This document shows, piece by piece, positions 25,919 to 33,189 of a stretch of 35,766 nt of DNA. Position 1 is the stretch's first letter, and every line of letters starts with the position of its first letter. The DNA comes from Anaerolineae bacterium (GTDB lineage: Bacteria; Chloroflexota; Anaerolineae; Anaerolineales; Anaerolineaceae): contig DUED01000018.1 in assembly GCA_011176685.1 (NCBI GenBank), positions 1 through 35,766 of the forward strand. Direction: 5' to 3'. The position numbers and the translations under genes were made by a program. The notes under the pieces were generated by a model. That model ran no database searches. It saw only the letters and a program-made list of their open reading frames with translations, and was not told the DNA's origin.

Positions 25919-26473
25919 TTAGTCAGTGAAGACTGGCAGGTGGCCGAGAGCAATGATATTTGCCCATTGTGACTGGTCGCCTTCGGTGAAAATGGCTGCC
26001 TCTAGGGTGATTTCGCCGCCAGCTTTCTTTATGATGGTGCGCATGCCCTTCAGCGTTGAACCGGTGCTTATAACATCGTCCACAATAGCAATACGTTTAC
26101 CTTTTACGAGTTCGCGGTCTTTTTCATCCAGGATGAGTGTTTGCTGTTTTCCGGTAGTGATAGATCGCGTCTCGGCTTTGAGTGCATCACCCATGTAGAT
26201 TTTATAATCTTTGCGCAGGATGACATAGGGTTTGCCAGTATTAACGGATAACGCGTGAGCCAGGGGGATGCTTTTTGATTCTGCCGTTACAATCACATCA
26301 TACGCCTTGTTGTCCATTTTTTTGGCAAGTTCTTGTGCTGCAGCTTGTACTAATTCGGTATCGCCTAAAATATTAATGATGGCGATTCTCACGCCTGTCT
26401 TTACCTCAAACAAGCGCAGGTTGCGTTTGACGCCGCCTATCTCAATTGGGTAAGTTGTTCTTTTTTCAAGCAT
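25919..26473 (-). CDS. purine phosphoribosyltransferase family protein (Apt-like)
   Basis: A 184-aa PRTase. The PRPP-binding motif is IAIVDDVISTGSTLKGM; the flexible-loop region is KDYKIYMGDALKAETRSITTGKQQTLILDEKD. It resembles adenine/xanthine phosphoribosyltransferases (salvage of purine bases to nucleotides), though the base specificity is not certain. Ribosome site GGAGGG precedes the ATG. Upstream is a 402-bp gap shared with the divergent methyltransferase gene. Confidence 0.85.
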   Translation of the reverse strand: MLEKRTTYPIEIGGVKRNLRLFEVKTGVRIAIINILGDTELVQAAAQELAKKMDNKAYDVIVTAESKSIPLAHALSVNTGKPYVILRKDYKIYMGDALKAETRSITTGKQQTLILDEKDRELVKGKRIAIVDDVISTGSTLKGMRTIIKKAGGEITLEAAIFTEGDQSQWANIIALGHLPVFTD

Positions 26474-26875
26474 GATTCCCTCCAGCGCATATTATTGAAA
26501 TCTATCACGAGTTTATCACAGGTTGCAAGTTCAACAGCAGACAATATAAAAGTGAATTGTAATAGGTAGTAGATTGTAAGGTTGATTAAATTAATAGAGA
26601 GCCGTTTACACCATCTCGGCTCTCTTATAAGGAGGAGAAGAAGAGAAGTCGCCCTTTAAATAATACTAACAAGAATACAGTAATATTGCTTGACGCTTAC
26701 CCTACGCTTACCCTACGCTTTTCCAGAGTGTTTTTGAGGGTTATATACATGTTTTGATAATAAATCGGATGAAATCAGCTTGTGTGAAAAAATTTCTAAT
26801 CTATAATGATTAAGCAAAGGGTTAGCAACCATAATTGGGTGAGATTCACTTTTTACAGATGGCGAAGGTGCAGTA
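26474..26875. other. 402-bp divergent intergenic region with hairpin and 11-bp tandem repeat
   Basis: No gene is seen. It holds a perfect 9-bp hairpin (AGAGAGCCG 26596-26604, CGGCTCTCT 26617-26625, 12-nt loop), immediately followed by AAGGAGG with no start codon near it, and 2.5 copies of the 11-mer ACGCTTACCCT at 26693-26720. The hairpin lacks a T-run in either direction, so it is not an ordinary terminator. Confidence 0.4.
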
Positions 26876-27427
26876 ATGAAAGAATTCTTGCCGTCCAAAG
26901 ATATATCATTCTTTTTGGGGTTCTTGGAAAGCACGCCAGCAGGGTCAATAATACTGGCAGCCAGCGATGAGGGGCTTATCCGTGTAAATTTCTGTGACTT
27001 AGCAGTATTCGAGGAGCATATCCGTAAACACATTGGTGTTTTTTCCCCACAGTCTGTAGAGATCGTTGCGGATGCTGTCCAACAGGTGAATGAATATTTT
27101 TCACACCGCCGCCAAAGTTTTGAACTGCCTGTTGATTGGCGTTTTTTTACGCCATTCACGAGGTTAGTTCTTCAAGCGACATTTGAGCTTCCTTTTGGAT
27201 CACTTACCACTTATGGTGAGCTGGCTGCGCGTGTTGGTAAACCCGGGGCAGCCCGGGCGGTGGGTAGAGCCATGGCTTCTAATCCGGTTGCGTTGGTGAT
27301 TCCATGCCATCGCGTGATTGCTAAAGGCGGATACCTGGGCGGTTATTCAGCTCCGGGCGGCTTGCTGACTAAATCCCAGCTGCTGCGTCTGGAAGGCCAC
27401 ACTGTGCTGGACGGCAGGGTAATCTGA
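26876..27427 (+). CDS. methylated-DNA-protein cysteine methyltransferase (Ogt/MGMT type)
   Basis: A 183-aa suicide repair protein that takes the methyl group from O6-methylguanine. The acceptor Cys is in NPVALVIPCHRVIAKGG (canonical PCHRV), the helix-turn-helix region is FGSLTTYGELAARVGKPGAARAVGRAM, and an N-terminal RNase-H-like domain precedes it. Start ATG follows GAAGGTG. Confidence 0.94.
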   Translation: MKEFLPSKDISFFLGFLESTPAGSIILAASDEGLIRVNFCDLAVFEEHIRKHIGVFSPQSVEIVADAVQQVNEYFSHRRQSFELPVDWRFFTPFTRLVLQATFELPFGSLTTYGELAARVGKPGAARAVGRAMASNPVALVIPCHRVIAKGGYLGGYSAPGGLLTKSQLLRLEGHTVLDGRVI

Positions 27428-27466
27428 ACGTGGAGTGGGGGATAGCCGCAGGATAGATTTATTTCA

Positions 27467-27472
27467 TATAAT
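27467..27472 (+). promoter_or_regulatory. -10 box abutting the era start
   Basis: TATAAT directly before ATG 27473; initiation 7 bp downstream (about 27479) would leave only ATG 27482 usable, with a leader of 2-3 nt. No good -35 is visible. Confidence 0.4.
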
Positions 27473-27481
27473 ATGTACAGC

Positions 27482-28402
27482 ATGCAGCTGTCAAAAAATG
27501 AATTTCGCTGTGGTTATGTTGCGCTTATCGGGCGTCCCAATGTGGGCAAATCCACGTTGATCAATGTTTTCCTGGGACAGAAGGTCGCTGCAGTTTCCCC
27601 CAAGCCCCAGACTACCCGTCAGCGCCAGCTTGGTATTCTCACTACCCGAGATGACCAGTTGGTTTTTGTCGACACACCCGGCATCCATATTCCTCATCAT
27701 AAGCTCGGGAAAGCGATGAATGCTGTCGCGCGCGAGGTCTTGATGGAGGCGGATGTTATCCTGTGGATTGTGGATGTCAGCCGTTCTCCGCATGAGGAGG
27801 ATCACCTCATTGCCAGTCAGCTGATAGAGATTAACCCGCTTCCGCCGGTTGTCCTGGCGCTCAACAAGGTAGATGCCTTGGCAGATGATTTGCATAGTAA
27901 ACGTGAAGAGCAATACCATCAATTGCTGACTTGTGCCCAACAGATCTTCATCTCTGCCCTGACTGGCTATCAACTGGAGCAATTACTTGCCTGTTTGAAG
28001 GCGCTCTTGCCTGTGGGTGAGCCGTTCTATCCGCCGGACCAGATCACTGATTTCTATGAGCGTGAGATCGCCGCTGACTTGATTCGTGAAGCAGCCATGC
28101 TTTTCCTGCACGAAGAGGTACCGCATGCAGTTGCAGTACGCATTGACCAGTATAAAGAGCGTGCTGAAAAAGGCGCCTATATCATTGCCACATTATTTGT
28201 GGAGAAGGATTCGCAGAAGGGCATTGTCATCGGGCGCGGCGGTGCAATGCTCAAAAAGATTGGCACCACTGCGCGCATGTCCATTGAAAAGATGAGCGGC
28301 AGAAAAGTCTTTTTGGAGCTGAGAGTGAAGGTTAACAAGAACTGGCGCAACAATGAAAGCGTGCTGCGCCATATGGGTTACCCAAAAATTGAGGAGGGCT
28401 AA
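27482..28402 (+). CDS. era: GTPase Era
   Basis: A GTPase that binds 16S rRNA and aids small-subunit assembly. G1 GRPNVGKSTL, G3 DTPG, G4 NKVD, and a C-terminal KH domain with VIGRGGAMLKKIGTTARMSIEKM. About 306 aa, normal length. I prefer ATG 27482 (MQLSKNEF) to 27473, because the TATAAT at 27467-27472 would put the transcript start between them. The next gene's ATG follows the stop codon directly. Confidence 0.95.
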   Translation: MQLSKNEFRCGYVALIGRPNVGKSTLINVFLGQKVAAVSPKPQTTRQRQLGILTTRDDQLVFVDTPGIHIPHHKLGKAMNAVAREVLMEADVILWIVDVSRSPHEEDHLIASQLIEINPLPPVVLALNKVDALADDLHSKREEQYHQLLTCAQQIFISALTGYQLEQLLACLKALLPVGEPFYPPDQITDFYEREIAADLIREAAMLFLHEEVPHAVAVRIDQYKERAEKGAYIIATLFVEKDSQKGIVIGRGGAMLKKIGTTARMSIEKMSGRKVFLELRVKVNKNWRNNESVLRHMGYPKIEEG

Positions 28403-29077
28403 ATGCTGAATCTATGGTTGCTGTTGGCAGTTGGATTGGCGTTGCTGGACTGGTTTGCAGTCTGGAATGAATATGAGCAGATTAATTATTTCACCAAACC
28501 CGGTACATTGATCGCCATGCTGGTCTGGTTCTGGACTGTGGGAGCCATGCAGGGCATCTTGTGGTGGTTCGGCATGGCGCTGGCCTTATCGCTGGTCGGC
28601 GACATTTTGCTCCTGCTGCCGGAGAAATATTTCATATTTGGGCTGGCAGCTTTCTTATTGGCACACGTTTTTTATATCATTGGCTTCAATCAGCCCCTGC
28701 CGCAGCCCTCGCTTCCCATGTATGTTCTGTTTCTGCTGATTGGCGCGCTGGGCATGGTTCTGTTTGGCATTATCCGTGTCGGTTTAATGCAGAAAGAAAG
28801 CCGCCGCAAGCTGGTTACACCGGTTCTGGTGTACAGCTTTACCATTGAGCTGATGCTCTTTTCTGCTCTGTTGACGCTTTTCCGGGCGGACTGGCAGCCA
28901 ACAGCCGCCGGGCTGGCAGCTTCAGGCGGGGTGCTGTTTTTTTTCTCTGACTCTCTGCTGGCGTACAATCGCTTTGTCATAGTTTTTCCCAAAGCGCGTT
29001 TGTGGGTGCGCATCACTTATCACCTGGGACAGCTGGCATTGGTTGCCGCTGCGCTGTTGAATTTTGCGGTTATGTGA
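28403..29077 (+). CDS. lysoplasmalogenase family (YhhN/TMEM86-like) membrane protein
   Basis: A 224-aa protein with about seven to eight hydrophobic segments. Motifs SLVGDILLLLPEKYFIFGLAAFLLAHVFYIIGF and GGVLFFFSDSLLAYNRF, with acidic residues in helices, define the YhhN family; the human member TMEM86B cleaves lysoplasmalogens. Its bacterial function is inferred only from the family. It starts directly at the base after the era stop and should be co-translated. Confidence 0.88.
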   Translation: MLNLWLLLAVGLALLDWFAVWNEYEQINYFTKPGTLIAMLVWFWTVGAMQGILWWFGMALALSLVGDILLLLPEKYFIFGLAAFLLAHVFYIIGFNQPLPQPSLPMYVLFLLIGALGMVLFGIIRVGLMQKESRRKLVTPVLVYSFTIELMLFSALLTLFRADWQPTAAGLAASGGVLFFFSDSLLAYNRFVIVFPKARLWVRITYHLGQLALVAAALLNFAVM

Positions 29078-29095
29078 TCTGTTTTTTGGGGGTTA

Positions 29096-29116
29096 GGGGC
29101 GTCTCTACGAGACTCC
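29096..29116. repeat. short palindromic repeat, copy 1
   Basis: GTCTC-TAC-GAGAC (29101-29113), with flanking G- and C-runs, lies between convergent genes. A related word CCTCTACGAGACTCCCTGCGGTCGC occurs near 30280. It may act as a weak bidirectional terminator or be a member of a dispersed repeat family. Confidence 0.4.
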
Positions 29117-29126
29117 CTTTGGTCGC

Positions 29127-30014
29127 TTAATGCCGCAGTGGATGGAAGCCATAGCCCAGCGCTTCATTCGCCTGCCCGATGACCATGAAAGCCGACGGAT
29201 CCACTTCGCTGACAATGTCCTTGAGCAAGTTCACTTCGGAGCGTGTCAGCACACAGTACAGCATAGGGCGAACGTTGCCAGTGTAGCCGCCGGTGCCCGG
29301 TAAGATGGTTGCTCCCCGCTCCAGCAGTTCAAAGATGCGCTCTGCCACTGCTTGCGCTTCATTGGTCACTATCAAAGCTACCCGCACCACTCGTGAACCC
29401 TCTGAGATCAGTTCTGCTGCCAGCCCGCTGATGTATATGACGATAATGCCGTACAGGGCATGCTCCCAGCCGAAGGCGAAGCCGCCTGCCAGCACCACCA
29501 CTGCATCCGTGATAAGGTATGCCTGCGAAATGGATATGCCGCGGTAGTGGTTGAGGAAGCGCCCGAGTACGTCGCTGCCGCCGCTGGTGCCACGCCCGAG
29601 GTAGACCAGTCCCAGCCCGATGCCCAGCAGTACGCCGCCATAAAGAGTGTTCAGCACCAAATCGGAGGTAATGCCTTCAAGCGGTAGGAAGAAAGCCAGC
29701 CCGTCGGTCAATATGGAAAATGCCAGGATAGCAACTGCTGTGCGCAGTGCAAAGCGCATCCCGCCCAGGTAACGCCAGCCCAGGACGTACAGCGGGATAT
29801 TGCCCACCAGCACCATCACGCCGATTGGCAAGCCAGTGAAATGCTGGATTATCTGCGCCGCGCCGCTGATGCCACCGCTCACCAGCATCCCCGGGATGAG
29901 GAATAAGCGCATAGCCAGCGCCTGGGCAAGTGCCCCCAGCAGGATGAAGGTGAAATCCTGGAGCCCCCGACGCTTTTTGGTTGCAGTTTGCGTAGCTTTC
30001 TTGGTTGCCATCAT
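29127..30014 (-). CDS. YitT-family membrane protein (DUF2179)
   Basis: A 295-aa protein with five to six spans (FILLGALAQALAMRLFLIPGMLVSGGISGAAQ is the diagnostic start) and a C-terminal cytoplasmic DUF2179 domain (about residues 215-290; GATILPGTGGYTGNVRPMLYCVLTR, EVDPSAFMVIGQANEALGYGF). Function is unproven. TATAAT on this strand lies about 11 nt before the first ATG, giving a very short leader. Confidence 0.92.
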   Translation of the reverse strand: MMATKKATQTATKKRRGLQDFTFILLGALAQALAMRLFLIPGMLVSGGISGAAQIIQHFTGLPIGVMVLVGNIPLYVLGWRYLGGMRFALRTAVAILAFSILTDGLAFFLPLEGITSDLVLNTLYGGVLLGIGLGLVYLGRGTSGGSDVLGRFLNHYRGISISQAYLITDAVVVLAGGFAFGWEHALYGIIVIYISGLAAELISEGSRVVRVALIVTNEAQAVAERIFELLERGATILPGTGGYTGNVRPMLYCVLTRSEVNLLKDIVSEVDPSAFMVIGQANEALGYGFHPLRH

Positions 30015-30388
30015 TAATCAGTGTGATTATAAGCCAAACTGCTTCTCTCTCATGCCATCGAGGGCAGGGTATAACACGCTACGCTCTGTACACGTCTCCG
30101 CTCTCTGCTCTTTTAAAACGACTTCTGCGCCTCATCTTACAGCGTCTTGACGCCGCAGTTGATGAGGCATCTCCGCTCTCTGCTCCTGCAGAGAGCTTCG
30201 ACAAAAGCCGACACTTTTTCAATAAAAAGGATTCGTTTCTAAGGAACGAATGATGGTTCAGGGCGGATATTGGCGGTCGCCTCTACGAGACTCCCTGCGG
30301 TCGCGCAGTAATTTTCCCCGTTTTTGTCATCCTGAGCAGGGCGAAAGCCCTATGAAGGATCTCCATTTGTATTGAAGCATCCTCATGC
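30015..30388. repeat. hairpin-rich intergenic region upstream of the tRNA
   Basis: No gene is seen. Modules: a 16-bp direct repeat TCTCCGCTCTCTGCTC at 30095-30110 and 30170-30185; GCCTCATC/GATGAGGC arms (30129-30136, 30161-30168) around GCGTC-TT-GACGC (30042+100, i.e. 30142-30153); GCTCTCTGC/GCAGAGAGC (30175-30183, 30188-30196); ATTCGTT/AACGAAT (30231-30237, 30245-30251); copy 2 of the CTACGAGACTCCCT word near 30280; and AGGGC-GAAA-GCCCT inside the GTCATCCTGAGC...GAAGGATCT dispersed word at about 30327-30363. Confidence 0.5.
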
Positions 30389-30417
30389 TTGACTGCAACC
30401 CTGGAGGAAAGTACAAT
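30389..30417 (+). promoter_or_regulatory. tRNA-Gly promoter
   Basis: TTGACT (30389-30394), 17-bp spacer, TACAAT (30412-30417). Transcription would start about 30424, just before the tRNA 5' end at 30428. Confidence 0.75.
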
Positions 30418-30427
30418 GGTGTCTCAA

Positions 30428-30499
30428 GCGGGCGTCGCCAAGTGGTAAGGCATCAGCCTTCCAAGCTGACATTCATGGGTTCGAGTCCCATCGCCCGCT
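30428..30499 (+). tRNA. tRNA-Gly (anticodon UCC)
   Basis: A full cloverleaf of 72 nt: acceptor GCGGGCG/CGCCCGC, D arm GCC/GGC, anticodon stem TCAGC/GCTGA with loop CTTCCAA (anticodon TCC), 5-nt variable loop and T arm ATGGG-TTCGAGT-CCCAT; discriminator T. CCA is not encoded. It has its own promoter and a following T-run. The 3' half is repeated at 33511 and 35513, and almost the whole tRNA at 33393, so it looks like the insertion target of the accessory region to its right. Confidence 0.95.
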
Positions 30500-30636
30500 C
30501 TTTTTTTACTCCCCGTTTTTATTATTATATGTAATAGAATTACATTATCCTTGCCAGCTTTAGGAGCTTAATAACTGAACAACTGGCGTTTAGAGGGCAC
30601 TGCACAAGTACACAAGCAGGTAAAATGAAGAAATTG
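30484..30636. repeat. tRNA-Gly 3' half plus downstream direct repeat, copy A
   Basis: Begins at AGTCCCATCGCCCGCTC of the T-loop and tRNA 3' side, then the T-run, TTATTATTATATGTAATAG, GTTTAGAGGGCACTGCA, AGTACACAAGCAGGTAA and ends at GAAATTG. About 153 bp, lacking a GTC triplet present in copies B and C. It is the copy attached to the functional tRNA. Confidence 0.85.
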
Positions 30637-30648
30637 CCTTGACGCACC

Positions 30649-30768
30649 TGCAATACGGCTATCCACCGCTGGGAAGAATTCCGAAAAACAGACTGGATTA
30701 CTTACCTTGAATATCCTGAGTTTACAATGAGGCAAACACAGGAATTATTAACAATTTTTAAATCTTGA
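30649..30768 (+). pseudogene. possible C-terminal scrap of a transposase
   Basis: A 39-codon open frame without start: CNTAIHRWEEFRKTDWITYL then EYPEFTMRQTQELLTIFKS and stop. RWEExxxxxxWITYLEYPE recalls the C-terminal part of mutator-type (IS256-like) transposases, but the match is short and weak. It directly follows repeat copy A. Confidence 0.25.
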
Positions 30769-30793
30769 ACCTCTGCTTTATTTTTCTAGCAAC

Positions 30794-31855
30794 TTAGAAT
30801 AATGCTCCAAAAACAAGTCCAGCGGTAGTAGTAATTATAGTTATCAAAAGAGCATAAATAACTGTCTTTTTAACCCCTAAAACCTTACTTACTACCAGCA
30901 GGCTTTGTAAAGAAACAATTGGATCTGCTAAGATGTAAGCAAGAAGTGGTCCCTTGTTCATTCCTAAATCTAAAAAGGTTTTGGCAATCGGCACTTCTAC
31001 TAAAGCAGGGAAATAAGCAATCACACCAAATAAAACACCTGCCAGGTTTGCCCAGATTGTATTTTGTCCAGCCAGTCTTTGAAAAGCCTCTTGGGGAATA
31101 ATGGCCTTAAACACGCCTGCTCCGAAAACTCCAACCAAAAGCAGAGGGAAGATCATCCAAAAAAACTTCCAGGTTTCCTTCATCCATGAAATCAATTCTT
31201 TCCTAGAGTAAAACAAAAAAGAAAAGACTACAGTTATTAAGGTGAAAAAACCGATAAAAGGATATTTGATATTACCTGCTATTGGGGCTGTGCCAGCAAT
31301 AAGAATGCCTGCCAAAGAACCAAAGAAAAGAACTGATTGATAAGCTGGTCTTTCTTTGAATTGAGTCTTTCCCTCAAGAGGAACGCTGTTTCTCATTTGC
31401 TCTATCTTTTCTTTTTCACCATCTTTGAATATCCAAGTCATTAAAATACCCACAAGAACAGCAAAAAGGATAGAAAAAATCAGGCGAGCAAAAGCAATAT
31501 CCCAGCCGATTAAAGAAGCGGTATAAGAAACAGCTAAAATATTAATCGCTGGTCCTGCGTACAAAAAAGCCATTGCTGGTCCTAAACCTGCTCCTCTTTT
31601 CCAAATGCCTGCAAACAAAGGCAGAATAGTGCAAGAGCAAACTTCAACCAGAGTGCCAAATAAAGCACCCAAACCATAAGCTTTGACTGGATGAGCTTTT
31701 CTGCCCAAAGTTTTGACAATAATATCTTTGGAAACTAAGGCATTAATTGCTCCTGCTAAAAAGAAAGCAGGCACCAGGCAAAACAAAACATGAGCAGAAA
31801 CATAGTCATAAAGTGCCAGTAAACCAGCATTAAAAAAATTGAAAACAAAGTTCAT
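30794..31855 (-). CDS. permease (UPF0718/ArsP-like)
   Basis: A 353-aa membrane protein with about eight to ten spans. The paired signature EVCSCTILPLFAGIWKRGAG...FLYAGPAINILA with a CxC, and the second half GVIAYFPALVEVPIAKTF...YILADPIVSLQSLLVV, define the UPF0718/ArsP permease family, which includes organoarsenical exporters. It overlaps the thioredoxin-like gene by ATGA. In the ArsR operon context a metalloid or metal-thiol substrate is likely, not proven. Codon use is visibly more AT-rich than in the housekeeping genes. Confidence 0.88.
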   Translation of the reverse strand: MNFVFNFFNAGLLALYDYVSAHVLFCLVPAFFLAGAINALVSKDIIVKTLGRKAHPVKAYGLGALFGTLVEVCSCTILPLFAGIWKRGAGLGPAMAFLYAGPAINILAVSYTASLIGWDIAFARLIFSILFAVLVGILMTWIFKDGEKEKIEQMRNSVPLEGKTQFKERPAYQSVLFFGSLAGILIAGTAPIAGNIKYPFIGFFTLITVVFSFLFYSRKELISWMKETWKFFWMIFPLLLVGVFGAGVFKAIIPQEAFQRLAGQNTIWANLAGVLFGVIAYFPALVEVPIAKTFLDLGMNKGPLLAYILADPIVSLQSLLVVSKVLGVKKTVIYALLITIITTTAGLVFGALF

Positions 31856-32100
31856 TTTTTAATCACCTCTTTGATTTCCTCAACAGAAGCCACCTTGCCT
31901 GAGATACACACCTTGCCGTCGACTGTCAAAGCTGGCGTCATCATCACACCCATTTCAATAATCTTTCCAATGTCATAAATATGGGTAATCTCTGCTTTTA
32001 GCCCCAGTTCTTTTACTGCTTCTCTGGTATTTTCCTCTAGCTTCTGGCAATTAGGGCAACCTGAACCTAAAATTTGAATTTTCATATTTGTTCCCATCAT
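31852..32100 (-). CDS. small thioredoxin-like redox protein (CxxC)
   Basis: An 82-aa protein of the 'redox-active disulfide protein 2' type: MKIQILGSGCPNCQKLEENT with the CPNC active site, and GVMMTPALTVDGKVCISGKV with the cis-Pro. Real start may be MK (codon 6) or the first Met; the first ATG overlaps the arsR stop as ATGA. It is usually found beside ArsP-like permeases and may pass electrons or bind the metal(loid). Confidence 0.9.
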   Translation of the reverse strand: MMGTNMKIQILGSGCPNCQKLEENTREAVKELGLKAEITHIYDIGKIIEMGVMMTPALTVDGKVCISGKVASVEEIKEVIKK

Positions 32101-32399
32101 AAAGAAAAAATACTGTTAGTAACTTTTTTCCCCTTGTTAGTTAAAGAATAAAATACTTTTCTGCCTTGTTTTTGATCTTCTACCAGACCTGCATTTTTTA
32201 GATCTGCCAAGTGGTGAGAAATAAGACTTTGGCTCATATCAAAATGCTCTACTATCTCGCAAACACAATGCCTACCCTGACGTAAAACACAAAGAAGCTT
32301 TAGTCTACTTTCCTCAGCCACAAGTTTTAATAAAGAAGATAATGAGGCAACCTTTATAAACTCTTGTTTATCAGGAGAACAACAATTATATGAACCCAT
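32097..32399 (-). CDS. ArsR/SmtB-family metal-responsive repressor
   Basis: A winged-helix repressor of about 100 aa. ESRLKLLCVLRQGRHCVCEIVEHFDMSQSLISHHLADLKNAGLV contains the metal-site CVC at the alpha-3 helix (ELCVCDL in ArsR) followed by the recognition helix. An additional CC lies at the N-terminus (SYNCCSPDK). I choose ATG 32399 rather than 32405: the promoter's expected initiation base is the A of that ATG, and the palindromic operator covers both. First gene of arsR-trx-permease, likely autoregulated. Confidence 0.9.
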   Translation of the reverse strand: MGSYNCCSPDKQEFIKVASLSSLLKLVAEESRLKLLCVLRQGRHCVCEIVEHFDMSQSLISHHLADLKNAGLVEDQKQGRKVFYSLTNKGKKVTNSIFSL

Positions 32400-32407
32400 G
32401 TTCATAT
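32388..32407. promoter_or_regulatory. ArsR operator (20-bp palindrome)
   Basis: ATATGAAC (32388-32395) and GTTCATAT (32400-32407) are perfect 8-bp arms with a CCAT spacer. The site overlaps the -10 edge, the predicted transcription start and the arsR start codon, so bound repressor would block initiation. Confidence 0.75.
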
Positions 32408-32434
32408 TTTATTACAAGGGGAAGGAATTGTCAA
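32406..32434 (-). promoter_or_regulatory. promoter of the arsR operon
   Basis: TTGACA (32434-32429), 17-bp spacer, TAAAAT (32411-32406). Initiation is expected at about 32399, on the arsR ATG. A consensus-like sigma70 promoter, the best in the window. Confidence 0.8.
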
Positions 32435-32468
32435 TAAAGCAAGAGGGAAGGATTGTTAATAACCAGCG

Positions 32469-32633
32469 TCATTTGGCAGGACAGGCGTATTCAGGCATTG
32501 AAGCAGCAGGATTACCGTGTTTCACCCATTGACCATCTTTACAAATCCAAGAATCCTCGCTGCCACCAATAACAAACCTAATAAATAACCATGCAACCAA
32601 AATAATCAGCAAGAAAATCAAAACTTTTTTCAT
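32469..32633 (-). CDS. small secreted or membrane-anchored protein (54 aa)
   Basis: Not in a recognised family. The frame starts MKKVLIFLLIILVAWLFIRF (Lys-Lys then a 20-residue hydrophobic segment, a signal anchor), followed by GGSEDSWICKDGQWVKHGNP and ASMPEYACPAK. Two Cys flank the exported part and could form a disulfide. I recall similar 'SEDTWIC..GQWVKHGNPS' mini-proteins in Patescibacteria genomes, which would need a search. It starts 12 bp after the VIT1-like gene stop, so probably the same transcript. Confidence 0.7.
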   Translation of the reverse strand: MKKVLIFLLIILVAWLFIRFVIGGSEDSWICKDGQWVKHGNPAASMPEYACPAK

Positions 32634-32645
32634 AATCTAATAAAT

Positions 32646-33125
32646 TCAGTGATTAAAAATAACTGATATCCAATCACCTAAAAAATGCGTAATTAAAATA
32701 ACTGCCAAACCAATAACTAAATGCTCTGTTATCATCTTCCATGGAATTTCTTTTTGTTGTTTGGCAATAATAAAACTAAAAACAGACAAAGTAGATAGTC
32801 CCCAGATAACACTTATTATAATCGCTTGAGAAAGTTCAAAAACTAAGACAGGAGAAATAAAAGTTAAGGAAAAAACTAATTTAGAGAAAAAGGTGGCTAG
32901 TGTTGCTTCCCATATCTCTTTGACTGAGTTTTTATTTTGGGACTCTTGAGAAATATGAATACCCAAGGCGTCAGAGAAAGCATCAGCAATAGCAATAGTT
33001 AAAATGCCACCTATAACAACTAATTTTGAATGGGTTCCTGCATGAAGACCAACCATTAACCCAAGAGTGGTAATCACCCCAGAAGTTAAACCAAAACTCA
33101 AACCTGTTTTAAACGAATATCTCAT
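32646..33125 (-). CDS. VIT1/CCC1-like small membrane protein
   Basis: A 159-aa protein with about five spans. FGLTSGVITTLGLMVGLHAGTHSK and IAIADAFSDALGIHISQES recall the membrane part of VIT1/CCC1 iron/manganese transporters, in which Gly-rich TM1 and the ADAxSxxxG helix are conserved. Shorter than plant/yeast VIT1 and with no visible metal-binding domain. AT-rich like the arsR block; it may contribute to metal handling. Start ATG follows TAGGAA. Confidence 0.7.
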   Translation of the reverse strand: MRYSFKTGLSFGLTSGVITTLGLMVGLHAGTHSKLVVIGGILTIAIADAFSDALGIHISQESQNKNSVKEIWEATLATFFSKLVFSLTFISPVLVFELSQAIIISVIWGLSTLSVFSFIIAKQQKEIPWKMITEHLVIGLAVILITHFLGDWISVIFNH

Positions 33126-33189
33126 TTCCTACATTTTACATCAAGTAAGAGGATTTAAAAAAGTTCGGTAATCATCTCATCTAGGGTAG

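Noticed and set aside
26693-26720. CRISPR array
   Set aside because: Only 2.5 adjacent copies of an 11-mer with no spacers.
26713-27159. 148-codon minus-strand frame
   Set aside because: Antisense to the methylguanine methyltransferase, which has clear motifs; shadow frame.
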